This document shows positions 1-9,408 of a stretch of DNA of 64,000 bases, in pieces. Each line of letters begins with the position of its first letter. Within the stretch, counting starts at the first letter, position 1. A program made the position numbers and the translations under genes. Source of the stretch: Prochlorococcus sp. AG-388-A01 (GTDB taxonomy: Bacteria; Cyanobacteriota; Cyanobacteriia; PCC-6307; Cyanobiaceae); contig QCGK01000006.1 in NCBI GenBank assembly GCA_003279945.1, forward strand, positions 27,562 to 91,561. Direction: 5' to 3'. The notes below the pieces were generated by a model, which saw only the letters and a program-made list of their open reading frames with translations, was not told the DNA's origin and made no database searches.

Positions 1-68
1 ACTGGCAGATCACTTTGTAGTACATCTTTGTCAAATGAAGAATCAGTTACGGCTGGAGCTGATGACAT
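1..68 (-). CDS. trxA: Thioredoxin, 5' end only (cut by window edge)
   Basis: The reverse strand opens with ATG at 68 and reads MSSAPAVTDSSFDKDV before running off the left edge, so only about 22 codons are visible. That N-terminus matches cyanobacterial m-type thioredoxins, which reduce disulfides in Calvin-cycle and other enzymes with electrons from ferredoxin or NADPH. The catalytic WCGPC motif lies outside the window, so the call rests on the N-terminal match and on the guaB-Yfr1-trxA gene order known in picocyanobacteria. Confidence 0.75.
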   Translation of the reverse strand, partial: MSSAPAVTDSSFDKDVLQSDLP

Positions 69-159
69 AATTTAAGTATTCCTTTTAGAAAATTTAGCAG
101 GCAATTCTTTTAAGTGATGATTTCATTACAGATAAAATAATATAAGTAACAAAATATCT

Positions 160-217
160 AAAAAAAGCCCGAGTTATCGGGCGATTTAGTGTGTGAGGAG
201 CATGGGGTTTCCCCCAT
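160..217 (-). ncRNA. yfr1: Yfr1 small regulatory RNA
   Basis: On the minus strand this segment reads as a short hairpin (GGGGGAAACCCC), then an unpaired stretch containing GCTCCTCACAC, then a 6-bp stem GCCCGA/TCGGGC with a four-base loop followed by seven T residues. That is the architecture of Yfr1, a roughly 55-nt cyanobacterial trans-acting sRNA whose conserved CUCCUCACAC core pairs with mRNA start regions. The position between guaB and trxA is the one described for Yfr1 in Prochlorococcus. The terminal stem plus T-run is its intrinsic terminator and could also stop guaB transcripts. Exact ends are estimated to within a few bases. Confidence 0.88.
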
Positions 218-223
218 TATTTA

Positions 224-253
224 ATAATAACTCCTAATACGAAATTTTTTCAA
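224..253 (-). promoter_or_regulatory. Putative Yfr1 promoter
   Basis: On the minus strand TTGAAA (248-253) and TATTAT (224-229) are separated by 18 bases, resembling a sigma-70-type promoter. Transcription would begin about 7-9 bases downstream, at the first G of the Yfr1 5' hairpin. It lies after the guaB stop codon, so Yfr1 probably has its own start rather than being a processed guaB tail. Confidence 0.5.
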
Positions 254-294
254 TTAATGCTTAATTTACTACGATTATAATTTTCTCTAAAAAA

Positions 295-1470
295 CTATTT
301 GCCCATTCCAAGCTGCTGAGCTTTTTGATAAACCTTACCCTCTGTCAGAAGAGATGGCGCAATAACTATTTCAACTTCTTGCATTTCTTTAATATTTTTA
401 GCCCCAAGAGTACTCATCGATGTTCTAATAGCACCTAATAAATTATGTGTCCCATCATCAAGCAAAGCGGGGCCTCTAATTATCCTTTCTAAGGATCCTG
501 TAGACCCAACTTCAATTCTTGTACCCCTCGGCAATATAGGACTTGGAGTAGCCATACCCCAGTGAAATCCTTTACCTGGAGCATTTGAGGACTTAGCTAT
601 TGGCGAGCCAATCATTACAGCATCCGCACCACATGCTAAACATTTACAAATATCTCCGCCCGTTACAATTCCTCCATCTCCAATAATAGGAATATAACGA
701 CCACTTTCTTTAAAATAATCATCTCTTGCAGAACTACAATCAGCAATTGCCGTTGCTTGAGGGATTCCAATTCCTAATACCCCTCTTGAAGTACATGCAG
801 CTCCTGGACCTATACCAACCATTAATCCTGCAACTCCAGCATTCATTAAAAGTTTGGCAACTTCGTAAGTAACACAATTACCAGCTACTACGGGGACTTT
901 CATGGATTGACAGAGATCTTTAATATTTAAGCTTTCTTTACCTTCCATACCAAGATGCTCAGTTGAAACAACGGTTCCTTGAAGGAAAAATAAATCTATA
1001 CTGGAACTATTAAGTATTTCTTGAAATTTTATGGCAGCTTGAGGAGTTCCACTTAGCGCAGCAATACCTCCTTTTTCTTTGACCTCATTTATTCTCTTTA
1101 AAATTAATTCCTCCTTAACGGGTTCACTATATATCTTCTGCATTAATGGAACAAACTCATTTTTACCAACTGATGCTATTTGATTTAATATTTCATCAGG
1201 ATTTTCATATCTTGTTTGTATTCCCTCCATATTAATAACCCCAAGGGCACCTAATTTGGTAAGTTCTGCAGCAGTATTAACATCAACAACACTATCCATA
1301 GCACTGGCTATGATTGGAACATCTCTTTTTATATCACCTATCATCCAAGAAGGATCAGTCAAATCATAATCAAGTGTTCTTTTTCCAGGAACTAACGCTA
1401 TTTCGTCAATACCATAAGCCCTTCTGACTTTTTTGTTTAATCCAAGTTCAATATTCACGGAATTTATCAT
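295..1470 (-). CDS. guaB: GuaB3-type IMP dehydrogenase family protein
   Basis: A TIM-barrel enzyme of the IMPDH/GMP reductase family, expected to oxidise IMP to XMP with NAD+ in GTP synthesis. The flavin-free IMPDH loop GPGAACTSRG is present with the catalytic Cys near residue 226, and GDGGI near 265 would bind the phosphate. At 391 aa it is about 100 residues shorter than canonical GuaB, and no CBS pair interrupts the barrel. That is the pattern of the GuaB3 group found in cyanobacteria and actinobacteria. It is divergent from gyrA and is followed on the same strand by Yfr1 and trxA. Whether it is the main IMPDH or an auxiliary one cannot be told here. Confidence 0.9.
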   Translation of the reverse strand: MINSVNIELGLNKKVRRAYGIDEIALVPGKRTLDYDLTDPSWMIGDIKRDVPIIASAMDSVVDVNTAAELTKLGALGVINMEGIQTRYENPDEILNQIASVGKNEFVPLMQKIYSEPVKEELILKRINEVKEKGGIAALSGTPQAAIKFQEILNSSSIDLFFLQGTVVSTEHLGMEGKESLNIKDLCQSMKVPVVAGNCVTYEVAKLLMNAGVAGLMVGIGPGAACTSRGVLGIGIPQATAIADCSSARDDYFKESGRYIPIIGDGGIVTGGDICKCLACGADAVMIGSPIAKSSNAPGKGFHWGMATPSPILPRGTRIEVGSTGSLERIIRGPALLDDGTHNLLGAIRTSMSTLGAKNIKEMQEVEIVIAPSLLTEGKVYQKAQQLGMGK

Positions 1471-1637
1471 TTATTTTGATTAAATTAACAACTAAAGGGG
1501 TAATAAGCCAAGGTTTATTCAAAAACAAAATGTTTTTTTTAAATTTGTGTGTGAATGTGAGTATTTGAGAATTAAATATAACTTTTTTTTTATTCATTAT
1601 GACAATCAGCCATTATTATTAAAGAAAGGTTTTTTGT

Positions 1638-4235
1638 ATGTCTGATATTATAGATTCCGACAATTCTGGATTAAACGAAGATAATGATCGAATTATTCAG
1701 ACCGACTTAAGAAACGAGATGTCTCGCTCTTATCTCGAATATGCAATGAGCGTTATAGTTGGTCGTGCGCTTCCAGATGCAAGGGATGGATTAAAGCCTG
1801 TTCATAGAAGAATTCTTTATGCAATGTATGAACTCGGTTTAACTAGTGGTAGACCTTACAGAAAATGTGCAAGGGTTGTTGGAGAAGTACTTGGTAAATA
1901 CCATCCCCATGGTGACACTGCGGTCTATGATGCTTTGGTTAGGATGGCTCAGGATTTTTCTATGAGAATGCCACTTATAGATGGTCATGGAAACTTTGGA
2001 TCTGTAGACAACGATCCCCCTGCAGCAATGAGATATACAGAATCTCGTCTACAATCCCTTACAGATGAAAGTTTATTAGAGGATATTGAATCTGAAACTG
2101 TAGATTTTGCTGATAACTTTGACGGTTCTCAACAAGAGCCCACAGTTTTACCTGCAAGAATCCCTCAACTGCTTCTAAATGGATCATCTGGAATAGCGGT
2201 AGGAATGGCAACTAATATACCGCCACATAACTTAGGAGAATTAATAAATGGTCTTAAATTAATTATTAAAAACCCCTCTATTGTAGATAGAGAACTTTTT
2301 GAAATAATTAAAGGTCCAGATTTTCCCACTGGTGGTCAAATCTTAGGAAGAGACGGTATCAGAGAAACTTTCAAAACAGGAAGAGGCTCAATAACTATGA
2401 GAGGTGTAGCAAATATTGAGCAAATCAAATCAGCTGGTAGAGCAGAAAAAGATGCAGTAATAATTACGGAACTCCCATTTCAAACTAACAAAGCGGGCTT
2501 GATTGAGAGAATTGCAGATATGGTTAATGAAAAAAAATTAGAAGGTATTTCTGATATTAGGGATGAAAGTGATCGAGATGGTATGAGAATTGTTATCGAG
2601 TTAAAAAGAGATGCATATCCACAAGTAGTTTTAAATAATTTATTTAAGTTAACACCACTACAAAATAACTTTAGTGCAAATATTCTAGCCCTAGTTAGAG
2701 GAGAGCCTACAACTCTTTCACTTAGAAAAATGTTAGATGTATTTCTTGATTTCAGGGTAGAGACAATAAAGCGAAGAACAGCATTTTTATTAAAAAAGGC
2801 AGAAGAAAGGGATCATATTGTGAAAGGTCTTTTATTAGCTTTAGAGGCTATGGATGAAATTATCAATTTAATAAGATCAGCGAAGGATTCAATTTCAGCT
2901 CGAGAAAAATTACAAACTGATCATGAATTATCATCCACTCAGGCAGATGCAATTCTACAAATGCAGTTAAGAAGATTAACAGCCCTCGAGGCAGATAAAA
3001 TAAAAGTAGAACATGATGAATTAACACGAAAAATCGACCAATATCAGCAAATATTAAATAGTAAAGAAAGAATTTTTGAAATTATTCTTGAAGAACTTAA
3101 TAAAATCGATGAAAGATTCTCTTCTCCTAGAAAAACAGAAATATTAGATTTAGGAGGCGGATTAGATGATATTGATCTCATAGCTAATGACAGATCCGTT
3201 GTTCTATTGACTGAAGCAGGTTATTTAAAAAGGATGCCTGTTAATGATTTTGAATCTACCAGCCGTGGTTCAAGGGGTAAAGCCGGCACAAAAACCAAAG
3301 AAGATGATGACGTGAAATTATTTATAAGCTGTAACGATCATGATACTCTTTTGCTTTTCAGTGATAGAGGAGTAGCTTATGCTCTCCCAGCATATAGAGT
3401 TCCTATGAGTAGCAGAACAGCAAAAGGCACTCCATCAGTTCAACTTCTCCCAATCCCAAGAGAAGAAAAAATAACATCACTAGTTGCTGTAGATTCTTTT
3501 GTTGACGATCGTTATTTATTAATGCTAACCAAGGCCGGCTTTATAAAAAGAACTGCACTTTCTGCTTTCTCGAAAATTCGCTCAAATGGTTTAATAGCAA
3601 TAAATCTTGAAGATGGAGATGCCCTAACCTGGGTCAGATTATCAAAAGAAGGTGATAGTGTTTTAATTGGATCTAAAACAGGAATGGCTATTCATTTCAG
3701 ATTAGATATCAATGAATTAAGACCACTTGGAAGAACAGCAAGAGGGGTTAAATCAATGAACTTAAGAGGAGGAGATAATCTAGTTTCCATGGATGTTTTA
3801 ACATCTAATTTGGTTGATGAATTGGCTAAAATTGAGGAGCATAAAGAAGAAGTTAATGATAATATCGAGGAAAATTCCTCAAATGGTCCATGGGTATTAA
3901 TAGCCAGTGCATTTGGACTAGGAAAGAGAGTACCTGTAACTCAATTTAGATTACAAAAAAGAGCAGGCATGGGTTTGAGAGCAATAAAATTCAGAATCAA
4001 AGATGATGAGCTAGTTTGTTTGAAGGTCCTTGGGCAAGGAGAAGAATTACTTCTTGTGACCGAAAAAGGCGTAATAGTTAGAACAAACGCAGATAAAATC
4101 TCTCAGCAATCCAGAGCGGCTACAGGAGTAAAATTACAAAGATTAGATGAAGGTGATCATTTATCAGAAGTGGTATTAGTACCTCGTGAACAAATAGAGG
4201 AGAAAGACCAACTTAGCTCAGTTGAAGAAAATTAA
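1638..4235 (+). CDS. gyrA: DNA gyrase subunit A
   Basis: Type IIA topoisomerase subunit that cuts and rejoins DNA; with GyrB it introduces negative supercoils. The N-terminus carries [20 protein letters not shown] (about residues 31-50), and the catalytic tyrosine is Tyr133 in AAMRYTE. The C-terminal half (from about 515) contains the repeated beta-pinwheel blades that wrap DNA. The GyrA box (QRRGGKG in E. coli) appears only as [11 protein letters not shown] near residues 540-550. ParC is therefore an alternative, but the full-length C-terminal domain favours GyrA. The start ATG is preceded by AAAGAAAGG. A lycopene cyclase gene follows after 24 bases. Confidence 0.93.
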   Translation: MSDIIDSDNSGLNEDNDRIIQTDLRNEMSRSYLEYAMSVIVGRALPDARDGLKPVHRRILYAMYELGLTSGRPYRKCARVVGEVLGKYHPHGDTAVYDALVRMAQDFSMRMPLIDGHGNFGSVDNDPPAAMRYTESRLQSLTDESLLEDIESETVDFADNFDGSQQEPTVLPARIPQLLLNGSSGIAVGMATNIPPHNLGELINGLKLIIKNPSIVDRELFEIIKGPDFPTGGQILGRDGIRETFKTGRGSITMRGVANIEQIKSAGRAEKDAVIITELPFQTNKAGLIERIADMVNEKKLEGISDIRDESDRDGMRIVIELKRDAYPQVVLNNLFKLTPLQNNFSANILALVRGEPTTLSLRKMLDVFLDFRVETIKRRTAFLLKKAEERDHIVKGLLLALEAMDEIINLIRSAKDSISAREKLQTDHELSSTQADAILQMQLRRLTALEADKIKVEHDELTRKIDQYQQILNSKERIFEIILEELNKIDERFSSPRKTEILDLGGGLDDIDLIANDRSVVLLTEAGYLKRMPVNDFESTSRGSRGKAGTKTKEDDDVKLFISCNDHDTLLLFSDRGVAYALPAYRVPMSSRTAKGTPSVQLLPIPREEKITSLVAVDSFVDDRYLLMLTKAGFIKRTALSAFSKIRSNGLIAINLEDGDALTWVRLSKEGDSVLIGSKTGMAIHFRLDINELRPLGRTARGVKSMNLRGGDNLVSMDVLTSNLVDELAKIEEHKEEVNDNIEENSSNGPWVLIASAFGLGKRVPVTQFRLQKRAGMGLRAIKFRIKDDELVCLKVLGQGEELLLVTEKGVIVRTNADKISQQSRAATGVKLQRLDEGDHLSEVVLVPREQIEEKDQLSSVEEN

Positions 4236-4259
4236 ATGATGTATGGATAGTTAAATAAT

Positions 4260-5471
4260 ATGGAAATACTTGATATATTAATTTTAGGTTCCGGTCCTGC
4301 AGCATTATGTTTAGCCTCAGAATTAGCCAAGCAGGATCTAAAAATTAAGGGAATATCAACTAAATCTCCAAATGAAAAATGGGAGAATACATATGGCATA
4401 TGGGCATCAGAATTAGAGGAATTAGGATTAGAGTCTTTGTTATCTCACCGATGGTGTAAAACAGTTAGTTTTTTTGGGAATGGGGAAAGTAAAAAAGGGG
4501 ATACTCCTACAAAACACAACTATGATTATGGTTTAATAAATCAAGAAGCCTTTCAAAATGAACTTTTAAAGAAATGTAAAGGGATTGAATGGTTAAATGA
4601 AACAGCAAAAGACATTAAAGAAAAAAATAAACTATCTGAGGTAACTTGTTTTTCAGGTCTAAGAATAAAGGCGAGGTTAGTTATTGACGCGAGTGGTCAT
4701 AAAAGTAATTTTGTAAAAAGACCAGTTCAAAATGAGATAGCTCAGCAGGCTGCTTACGGGATTGTAGGTAAATTCACATCACCACCTGTTAATAAGGATC
4801 AGTTTGTTTTAATGGATTTTCGTCCAAATCATTTAAACAACGAAGAAAAGTTATCATCTCCTTCCTTTCTTTATGCAATGGATCTTGGAAATGAAACTTT
4901 TTTTGTTGAAGAAACCTCATTAGCTAGTTATCCTGCATTATCACAAGAAAATCTTAAAAAAAGACTTTTTAAAAGACTTAATAATAAGGGTATTAAGGTA
5001 AGTAAAATTTTTCATGAAGAGAATTGCCTTTTCCCTATGAATTTACCTCTACCATTTAAAAAACAATTTGTACTTGGTTTCGGAGGAGCCGCAAGTATGG
5101 TTCATCCTGCATCAGGATATATGATCGGATCTTTATTAAGAAGGGCTCCACTCCTTGCAGAAAAATTAGCAATCTTTTTAAAAGAACCTAATTTAAGTTC
5201 TCTAGAGCTAGCTACAAAAGGTTGGGATATACTATGGCCTTACGAGTTAACGCAAAGGCACAAACTTTACCAATATGGTCTAAGAAGATTAATGAGTTTT
5301 GACGAAAGCAGATTAAGAAGCTTTTTCTCAAATTTCTTTAGATTATCGACAAATGAATGGGTAGGTTTTCTTACTAATACACTTCCACTCCCAAAACTAA
5401 TATACGTTATGAGTAAAATGTTCATAAATTCACCTCTAAAAGTAAAACTAGGAATGCTTAAGTTAAATTAG
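4260..5471 (+). CDS. crtL: Lycopene cyclase, CrtL type (beta-cyclase more likely)
   Basis: FAD/NAD-dependent cyclase that closes the end rings of lycopene to give carotenes, in this lineage the precursors of zeaxanthin and alpha-carotene. The N-terminal dinucleotide fold is ILGSGPAALCLA (about residues 8-19), and the C-terminal half has the family segment FGGAASMVHPASGYMIGSLL. The length of 403 aa is normal. High-light Prochlorococcus carry two paralogs, CrtL-b and CrtL-e. I favour CrtL-b from remembered gene order beside gyrA, not from a diagnostic residue. The 24-base gap after gyrA suggests co-transcription. Confidence 0.85.
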   Translation: MEILDILILGSGPAALCLASELAKQDLKIKGISTKSPNEKWENTYGIWASELEELGLESLLSHRWCKTVSFFGNGESKKGDTPTKHNYDYGLINQEAFQNELLKKCKGIEWLNETAKDIKEKNKLSEVTCFSGLRIKARLVIDASGHKSNFVKRPVQNEIAQQAAYGIVGKFTSPPVNKDQFVLMDFRPNHLNNEEKLSSPSFLYAMDLGNETFFVEETSLASYPALSQENLKKRLFKRLNNKGIKVSKIFHEENCLFPMNLPLPFKKQFVLGFGGAASMVHPASGYMIGSLLRRAPLLAEKLAIFLKEPNLSSLELATKGWDILWPYELTQRHKLYQYGLRRLMSFDESRLRSFFSNFFRLSTNEWVGFLTNTLPLPKLIYVMSKMFINSPLKVKLGMLKLN

Positions 5472-5477
5472 TTTTTT

Positions 5478-7061
5478 TTATTTTCGCCAATCATCAATAT
5501 TAATATCTGGAAAAACTTTATCTTCTTCCTCTATATCTTTGAGAAGTTTTAAATTAACAATGGAATGATTATTTATCATTTCAACCAATTTCCAGAACCT
5601 GAGTAGGTGTCTTTCTATCCTCTCTTTTGCAAGCTCAGTTGTGGTCCCAGCCCTTAGAATAAAACTCCAATCAGAGGACTCAGAGAGAAGTAGTTCTCTT
5701 GCAGCTTGCTTAAAGAGTCTTGAAGATAAATCATTATTAAAATTTTTCAAGCATAAATCAACAAAAATTGAGCCTGCTTTTGTGATTTCTGGAACGATCC
5801 ATGCATTTGCATCATTAATCCAATAATTATGGTAACCACCTTGCCCCCAGCTTGATGACGATGGATCACAAATCTGAAGATTTGGCTTTTGCATTAAGAA
5901 TTCTTTTAAATTTGTAAGCTTAATTGAATATTTACTAGAGTTCTTTAAAATATTTTCAATAAAATAGGGTCCCTCATACCACCAATGACCAAATAACTCT
6001 GCATCAAATGGAGCTACCAATAAAGGCTTAAAAGAAGAGGACAAAGTTAAATTTTCTAATTGTTTGGATCTAGCTAGAAGATAAGCATTAGCATGTTCTG
6101 CAGCCTTCTTTTTTGCTTCATTTTCTAGGTAAAACTTCTTTTTCCCTAATGGTACGTTTGCATCTGTAATCTTATGAAACTTTAAACCCAAGGGTCTTTT
6201 TGTTGAAATACCTTTCTTTTGGAGCTTATAGATAGGTAATTCCCACCCTAAATCTTTATGAAATTCCCTATAGACCTTATCGCCAGGGAATCCGTCCTTG
6301 GCAGACCAAACGGGCAAGGTTGACTCACCATCTCTCCCAAAGAATGCAATTCCTTTTTTCGAGCATATTGGAGCGTAAACACCATACCTAGGCCTTGGTG
6401 TGGAATTTAGAATCCCATGGCCGTCTAAGATTGTATATCTAATTCCAGAATTAAATAGTATTTCATCTAAATTCTCATAATATGCACATTCAGGTAACCA
6501 AATACCTAAAGGCTTTGTTCCAAAAATATTTTCATGGCTCCTAATGGCTGTATTAATTTGTCCTCTAACAGTTTCAGGATTCTCCCTAAGAATTGGCAAA
6601 TATCCGTGTGTAGCAGCACAAGTAAGAATATCCAAATTTCCAGAGTTCTCTAAAACTCTAAACTTCTCAATTAAATTTCCAGAACAATTTTGCCAATATA
6701 GGTATTTGTCATTAAGATTTTTTATTAAAAATGCAGAAGCATTTTTCTCTTCTTGTGGCAGTTCTTTTAAGAAATCATTCCTTGTTTTAATCCAGCTTGG
6801 GAAAGTTTCTTGAATTTGTTTATTATTTAGAAGCGATAATAATGTTGGAGACAAACTAATAGTAAGTTTTGTATTTACAGGATTTTCATTTTTTGAAGAT
6901 TCAATTGATTGAAGTAGTGGTATATAACATTCCAAAATAGCCTGAAATAACCAATCCTCCTCTAAGGAGTTTTTTTCATTTTTTCTGACATAAGGGAGAT
7001 GAGCATGTAAAACTATCGCTAACTGGCCTAAAACATTGTTTTTAGAGTATTGCCCATTCAT
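5478..7061 (-). CDS. Glycoside hydrolase family 57 protein, likely alpha-glucan branching enzyme
   Basis: A GH57 enzyme with the N-terminal signature VLHAHLPYVR (about residues 17-26), a WLPECAY motif near 190 that carries the expected nucleophile Glu, and DAELFGHWW near 355 that carries the acid/base Asp. The C-terminal helical region fits the DUF1957 domain of GH57 branching enzymes, so the likely role is forming alpha-1,6 branches in glycogen. A 4-alpha-glucanotransferase of family 77 is encoded elsewhere in the window. The gene ends six bases from the convergent crtL stop. The precise specificity (branching versus amylase) is not shown by the sequence. Confidence 0.85.
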   Translation of the reverse strand: MNGQYSKNNVLGQLAIVLHAHLPYVRKNEKNSLEEDWLFQAILECYIPLLQSIESSKNENPVNTKLTISLSPTLLSLLNNKQIQETFPSWIKTRNDFLKELPQEEKNASAFLIKNLNDKYLYWQNCSGNLIEKFRVLENSGNLDILTCAATHGYLPILRENPETVRGQINTAIRSHENIFGTKPLGIWLPECAYYENLDEILFNSGIRYTILDGHGILNSTPRPRYGVYAPICSKKGIAFFGRDGESTLPVWSAKDGFPGDKVYREFHKDLGWELPIYKLQKKGISTKRPLGLKFHKITDANVPLGKKKFYLENEAKKKAAEHANAYLLARSKQLENLTLSSSFKPLLVAPFDAELFGHWWYEGPYFIENILKNSSKYSIKLTNLKEFLMQKPNLQICDPSSSSWGQGGYHNYWINDANAWIVPEITKAGSIFVDLCLKNFNNDLSSRLFKQAARELLLSESSDWSFILRAGTTTELAKERIERHLLRFWKLVEMINNHSIVNLKLLKDIEEEDKVFPDINIDDWRK

Positions 7062-7225
7062 ACTTTTTAAAATTTATACCTGTAATTCTATAAAAAATCA
7101 AAATTAACCTTTTATAAAAAGGAAACTTTAATCCTAAAAGAATACTTTAATAATTTAAGTATTTCATTTTTTTTTTTAGAATTTTAATCATTATTGTTAA
7201 GTTATGAGCCCGTAAAAATTTTTTA

Positions 7226-7254
7226 TTGACAAAATCTAGTCAAATATTTTTAAT
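7226..7254 (+). promoter_or_regulatory. Putative leuA promoter
   Basis: A perfect -35 hexamer TTGACA (7226-7231) is followed 17 bases later by TTTAAT (7249-7254). Transcription would start near 7261, about 25 bases before the leuA ATG. Such a short leader leaves no room for a leucine attenuator peptide. The rest of the 225-bp gap between the GH57 gene and leuA is AT-rich and shows nothing else. Confidence 0.5.
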
Positions 7255-7286
7255 TAGCTTAATATAAGTATAGATTAATCCCTTTA

Positions 7287-8927
7287 ATGTCCAAAGATCC
7301 TGGAAGAATTTTGATCTTTGATACAACTCTTCGAGATGGAGAGCAATCTCCTGGTGCAAGTTTAAATCTTGAAGAAAAACTTGCTATCGCACATCAATTA
7401 GCAAGATTAGGGGTGGATGTTATTGAGGCTGGATTCCCTTTCGCAAGTCAAGGAGATTTTAAAGCTGTTAATAAAATTGCCAAGGTTGTAGGGAAAGAAC
7501 ATGGACCTATAATATGCGGTTTGGCCAGAGCGTCCAAAGGAGATATAAAAGCATGTTATGAAGCAGTAAGTCCAGCTCCCAAGAAAAGAATACATACTTT
7601 TATTGCCACTAGTGATATTCACCTTAAACATAAACTTAAAAAATCCAGAAAAGATGTTCTTCAAATAGTTCCAGAAATGGTTAATTATGCAAAATCATTG
7701 GTAGATGATATTGAGTTTTCTTGTGAAGATGCCTCAAGGAGTGATCCTGATTTTTTATACGAAGTGATTCAACTAGCAATTTCTGCAGGAGCGACAACAA
7801 TAAATATCCCTGATACTGTTGGATTTACAACTCCTAGTGAATTTGGCAAACTAATTGCCGATATAAATAAAAACGTTCCAAATATTGATGAGGCAACAAT
7901 CTCGGTTCATGGTCATAATGATTTAGGTTTAGCAGTAGCCAATTTTCTAGAGGCAGTAAAAAATGGAGCCAGACAACTAGAATGTACTATAAATGGAATT
8001 GGTGAAAGAGCCGGGAATGCCTCTCTAGAAGAATTAGTAATGGCATTGCATGTTAGGAAAAGTTTTTTTAATAGTTTTTTTAAAAGAAATCCAGATTCAC
8101 CAACTCCTCTTACAGCCATAAGAACAGAAGAAATAACAAAAACCTCTAGACTTGTTTCCAACCTAACTGGAATGACTGTTCAACCTAATAAAGCAATTGT
8201 AGGAGCTAACGCTTTCGCACATGAATCAGGCATTCATCAGGATGGGGTTTTAAAAAATAGACTCACTTACGAAATTATTGATGCGAAAACCGTTGGTTTA
8301 AATGACAACAAAATATCTTTAGGGAAACTTAGTGGAAGAAGTGCAGTAAGAGCAAGATTAGAAGAGATGGGATATGACTTGAGCCGAGAAGATCTAAATG
8401 ATGCTTTTGCTCGTTTTAAGGATTTAGCTGACAGAAAAAGAGAAATTACTGATAGAGATTTGGAAGCAATTGTTAGTGAACAAGTACAGCTCCCAGAAGC
8501 TAAATTCCAATTAAGTCTTGTACAAGTAAGTTGCGGTAACGCATCTAAACCTACTGCCACCATTTCGCTTCTAAATACGGAAGATAATACTGAGGATACT
8601 GCTGTATCAATAGGGACTGGGCCCGTTGATGCTGTATGCGAGGCTTTAAATAAATTAGCTAAAGTTCCTAATGAATTAATTGAATTTTCTGTAAAGTCGG
8701 TAACAGAAGGAATTGATGCTTTGGGCGAAGTAACAATAAGAATAAGAAGGGATAATAAAATATATTCTGGTCATTCTGCCGACACTGATGTTGTAGTTGC
8801 TGCTGCGAATGCTTACGTCAATGCTTTAAATAGACTTGTTTTTTCTGAGAAAAAAAGTTCAATTCACCCACAATTTGATAATTTAGAAAATCCTGATAAA
8901 AAATTTCTATCTAATCATGCAAATTAA
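7287..8927 (+). CDS. leuA: 2-isopropylmalate synthase
   Basis: Condenses acetyl-CoA with 2-oxoisovalerate, the first committed step of leucine synthesis in the cytosol. The catalytic barrel begins with [15 protein letters not shown] (about residues 11-25), and the metal ligands lie in SVHGHNDLG near 208-216. ESGIHQDG near 312 is also conserved. The last 150 residues form the regulatory domain for leucine feedback. The length of 546 aa is typical for the long form. The gene stands alone, with its own likely promoter. Confidence 0.96.
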   Translation: MSKDPGRILIFDTTLRDGEQSPGASLNLEEKLAIAHQLARLGVDVIEAGFPFASQGDFKAVNKIAKVVGKEHGPIICGLARASKGDIKACYEAVSPAPKKRIHTFIATSDIHLKHKLKKSRKDVLQIVPEMVNYAKSLVDDIEFSCEDASRSDPDFLYEVIQLAISAGATTINIPDTVGFTTPSEFGKLIADINKNVPNIDEATISVHGHNDLGLAVANFLEAVKNGARQLECTINGIGERAGNASLEELVMALHVRKSFFNSFFKRNPDSPTPLTAIRTEEITKTSRLVSNLTGMTVQPNKAIVGANAFAHESGIHQDGVLKNRLTYEIIDAKTVGLNDNKISLGKLSGRSAVRARLEEMGYDLSREDLNDAFARFKDLADRKREITDRDLEAIVSEQVQLPEAKFQLSLVQVSCGNASKPTATISLLNTEDNTEDTAVSIGTGPVDAVCEALNKLAKVPNELIEFSVKSVTEGIDALGEVTIRIRRDNKIYSGHSADTDVVVAAANAYVNALNRLVFSEKKSSIHPQFDNLENPDKKFLSNHAN

Positions 8928-9007
8928 ATTATTTCTTAGGAATATTAAGTAGTTTTAAAAATAGTCTCTTAATATTGTAGATTAACCTAATAGTTAAGCA
9001 GTAAATA

Positions 9008-9400
9008 ATGAGAGAAAGGTTACTAGGATATTGGGCACTTTCTTGGGTTGGGTTAATCAGCAATATAATTGCACTCCCAATAATCGCATTAATAATAAGT
9101 TATGGGCCTCCACTAAAAGTTGCAAATATAACTCTTGCCATAAGTCTTGGCTGGCCTACTGCGATTGTTGGAATAGTTTCTTCAGCAGCTCTTTTAGCTG
9201 AGAAAAAATGGGGAGTAACTTTAACTCTAGTATCTTTATCAATGGCAATTTCTGGAATGGGTCCATATTCAGTGGTAAGACTCATAACTCTTCAAGACAT
9301 TTTTGGAATTGGTGGCTTTACTCTTTTAACAACATTATTAAGTACATTAGCTCTTCTATATTGGTGTAATCCAAAACATCGAAGAAGTATCAGGCTATAA
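9008..9400 (+). CDS. Conserved hypothetical membrane protein
   Basis: A 130-aa protein dominated by hydrophobic stretches at about residues 10-32, 40-65, 70-90 and 97-120, so it probably crosses the membrane four times. The C-terminus is short and basic (KHRRSIRL). I recognise no catalytic motif or named family. It lies between leuA and the convergent 7TM-HD gene and ends eight bases from it. It looks like a real gene because it is long for its gap, starts with ATG and has membrane-protein composition throughout. Confidence 0.7.
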   Translation: MRERLLGYWALSWVGLISNIIALPIIALIISYGPPLKVANITLAISLGWPTAIVGIVSSAALLAEKKWGVTLTLVSLSMAISGMGPYSVVRLITLQDIFGIGGFTLLTTLLSTLALLYWCNPKHRRSIRL

Positions 9401-9408
9401 ATTAAAAA

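Noticed and set aside
5641-5826. 61-aa plus-strand ORF inside the GH57 gene
   Set aside because: It lies entirely within a well-supported minus-strand gene and has no domain or composition of its own. The same applies to the other short ORFs nested in guaB-to-trmFO genes, such as those at 6544, 7407, 10082, 22241, 32788 and 45365.
7062-7286. Leader of leuA considered for a leucine attenuator or riboswitch
   Set aside because: The likely promoter leaves a leader of about 25 bases, with no leucine-rich peptide and no competing hairpins.
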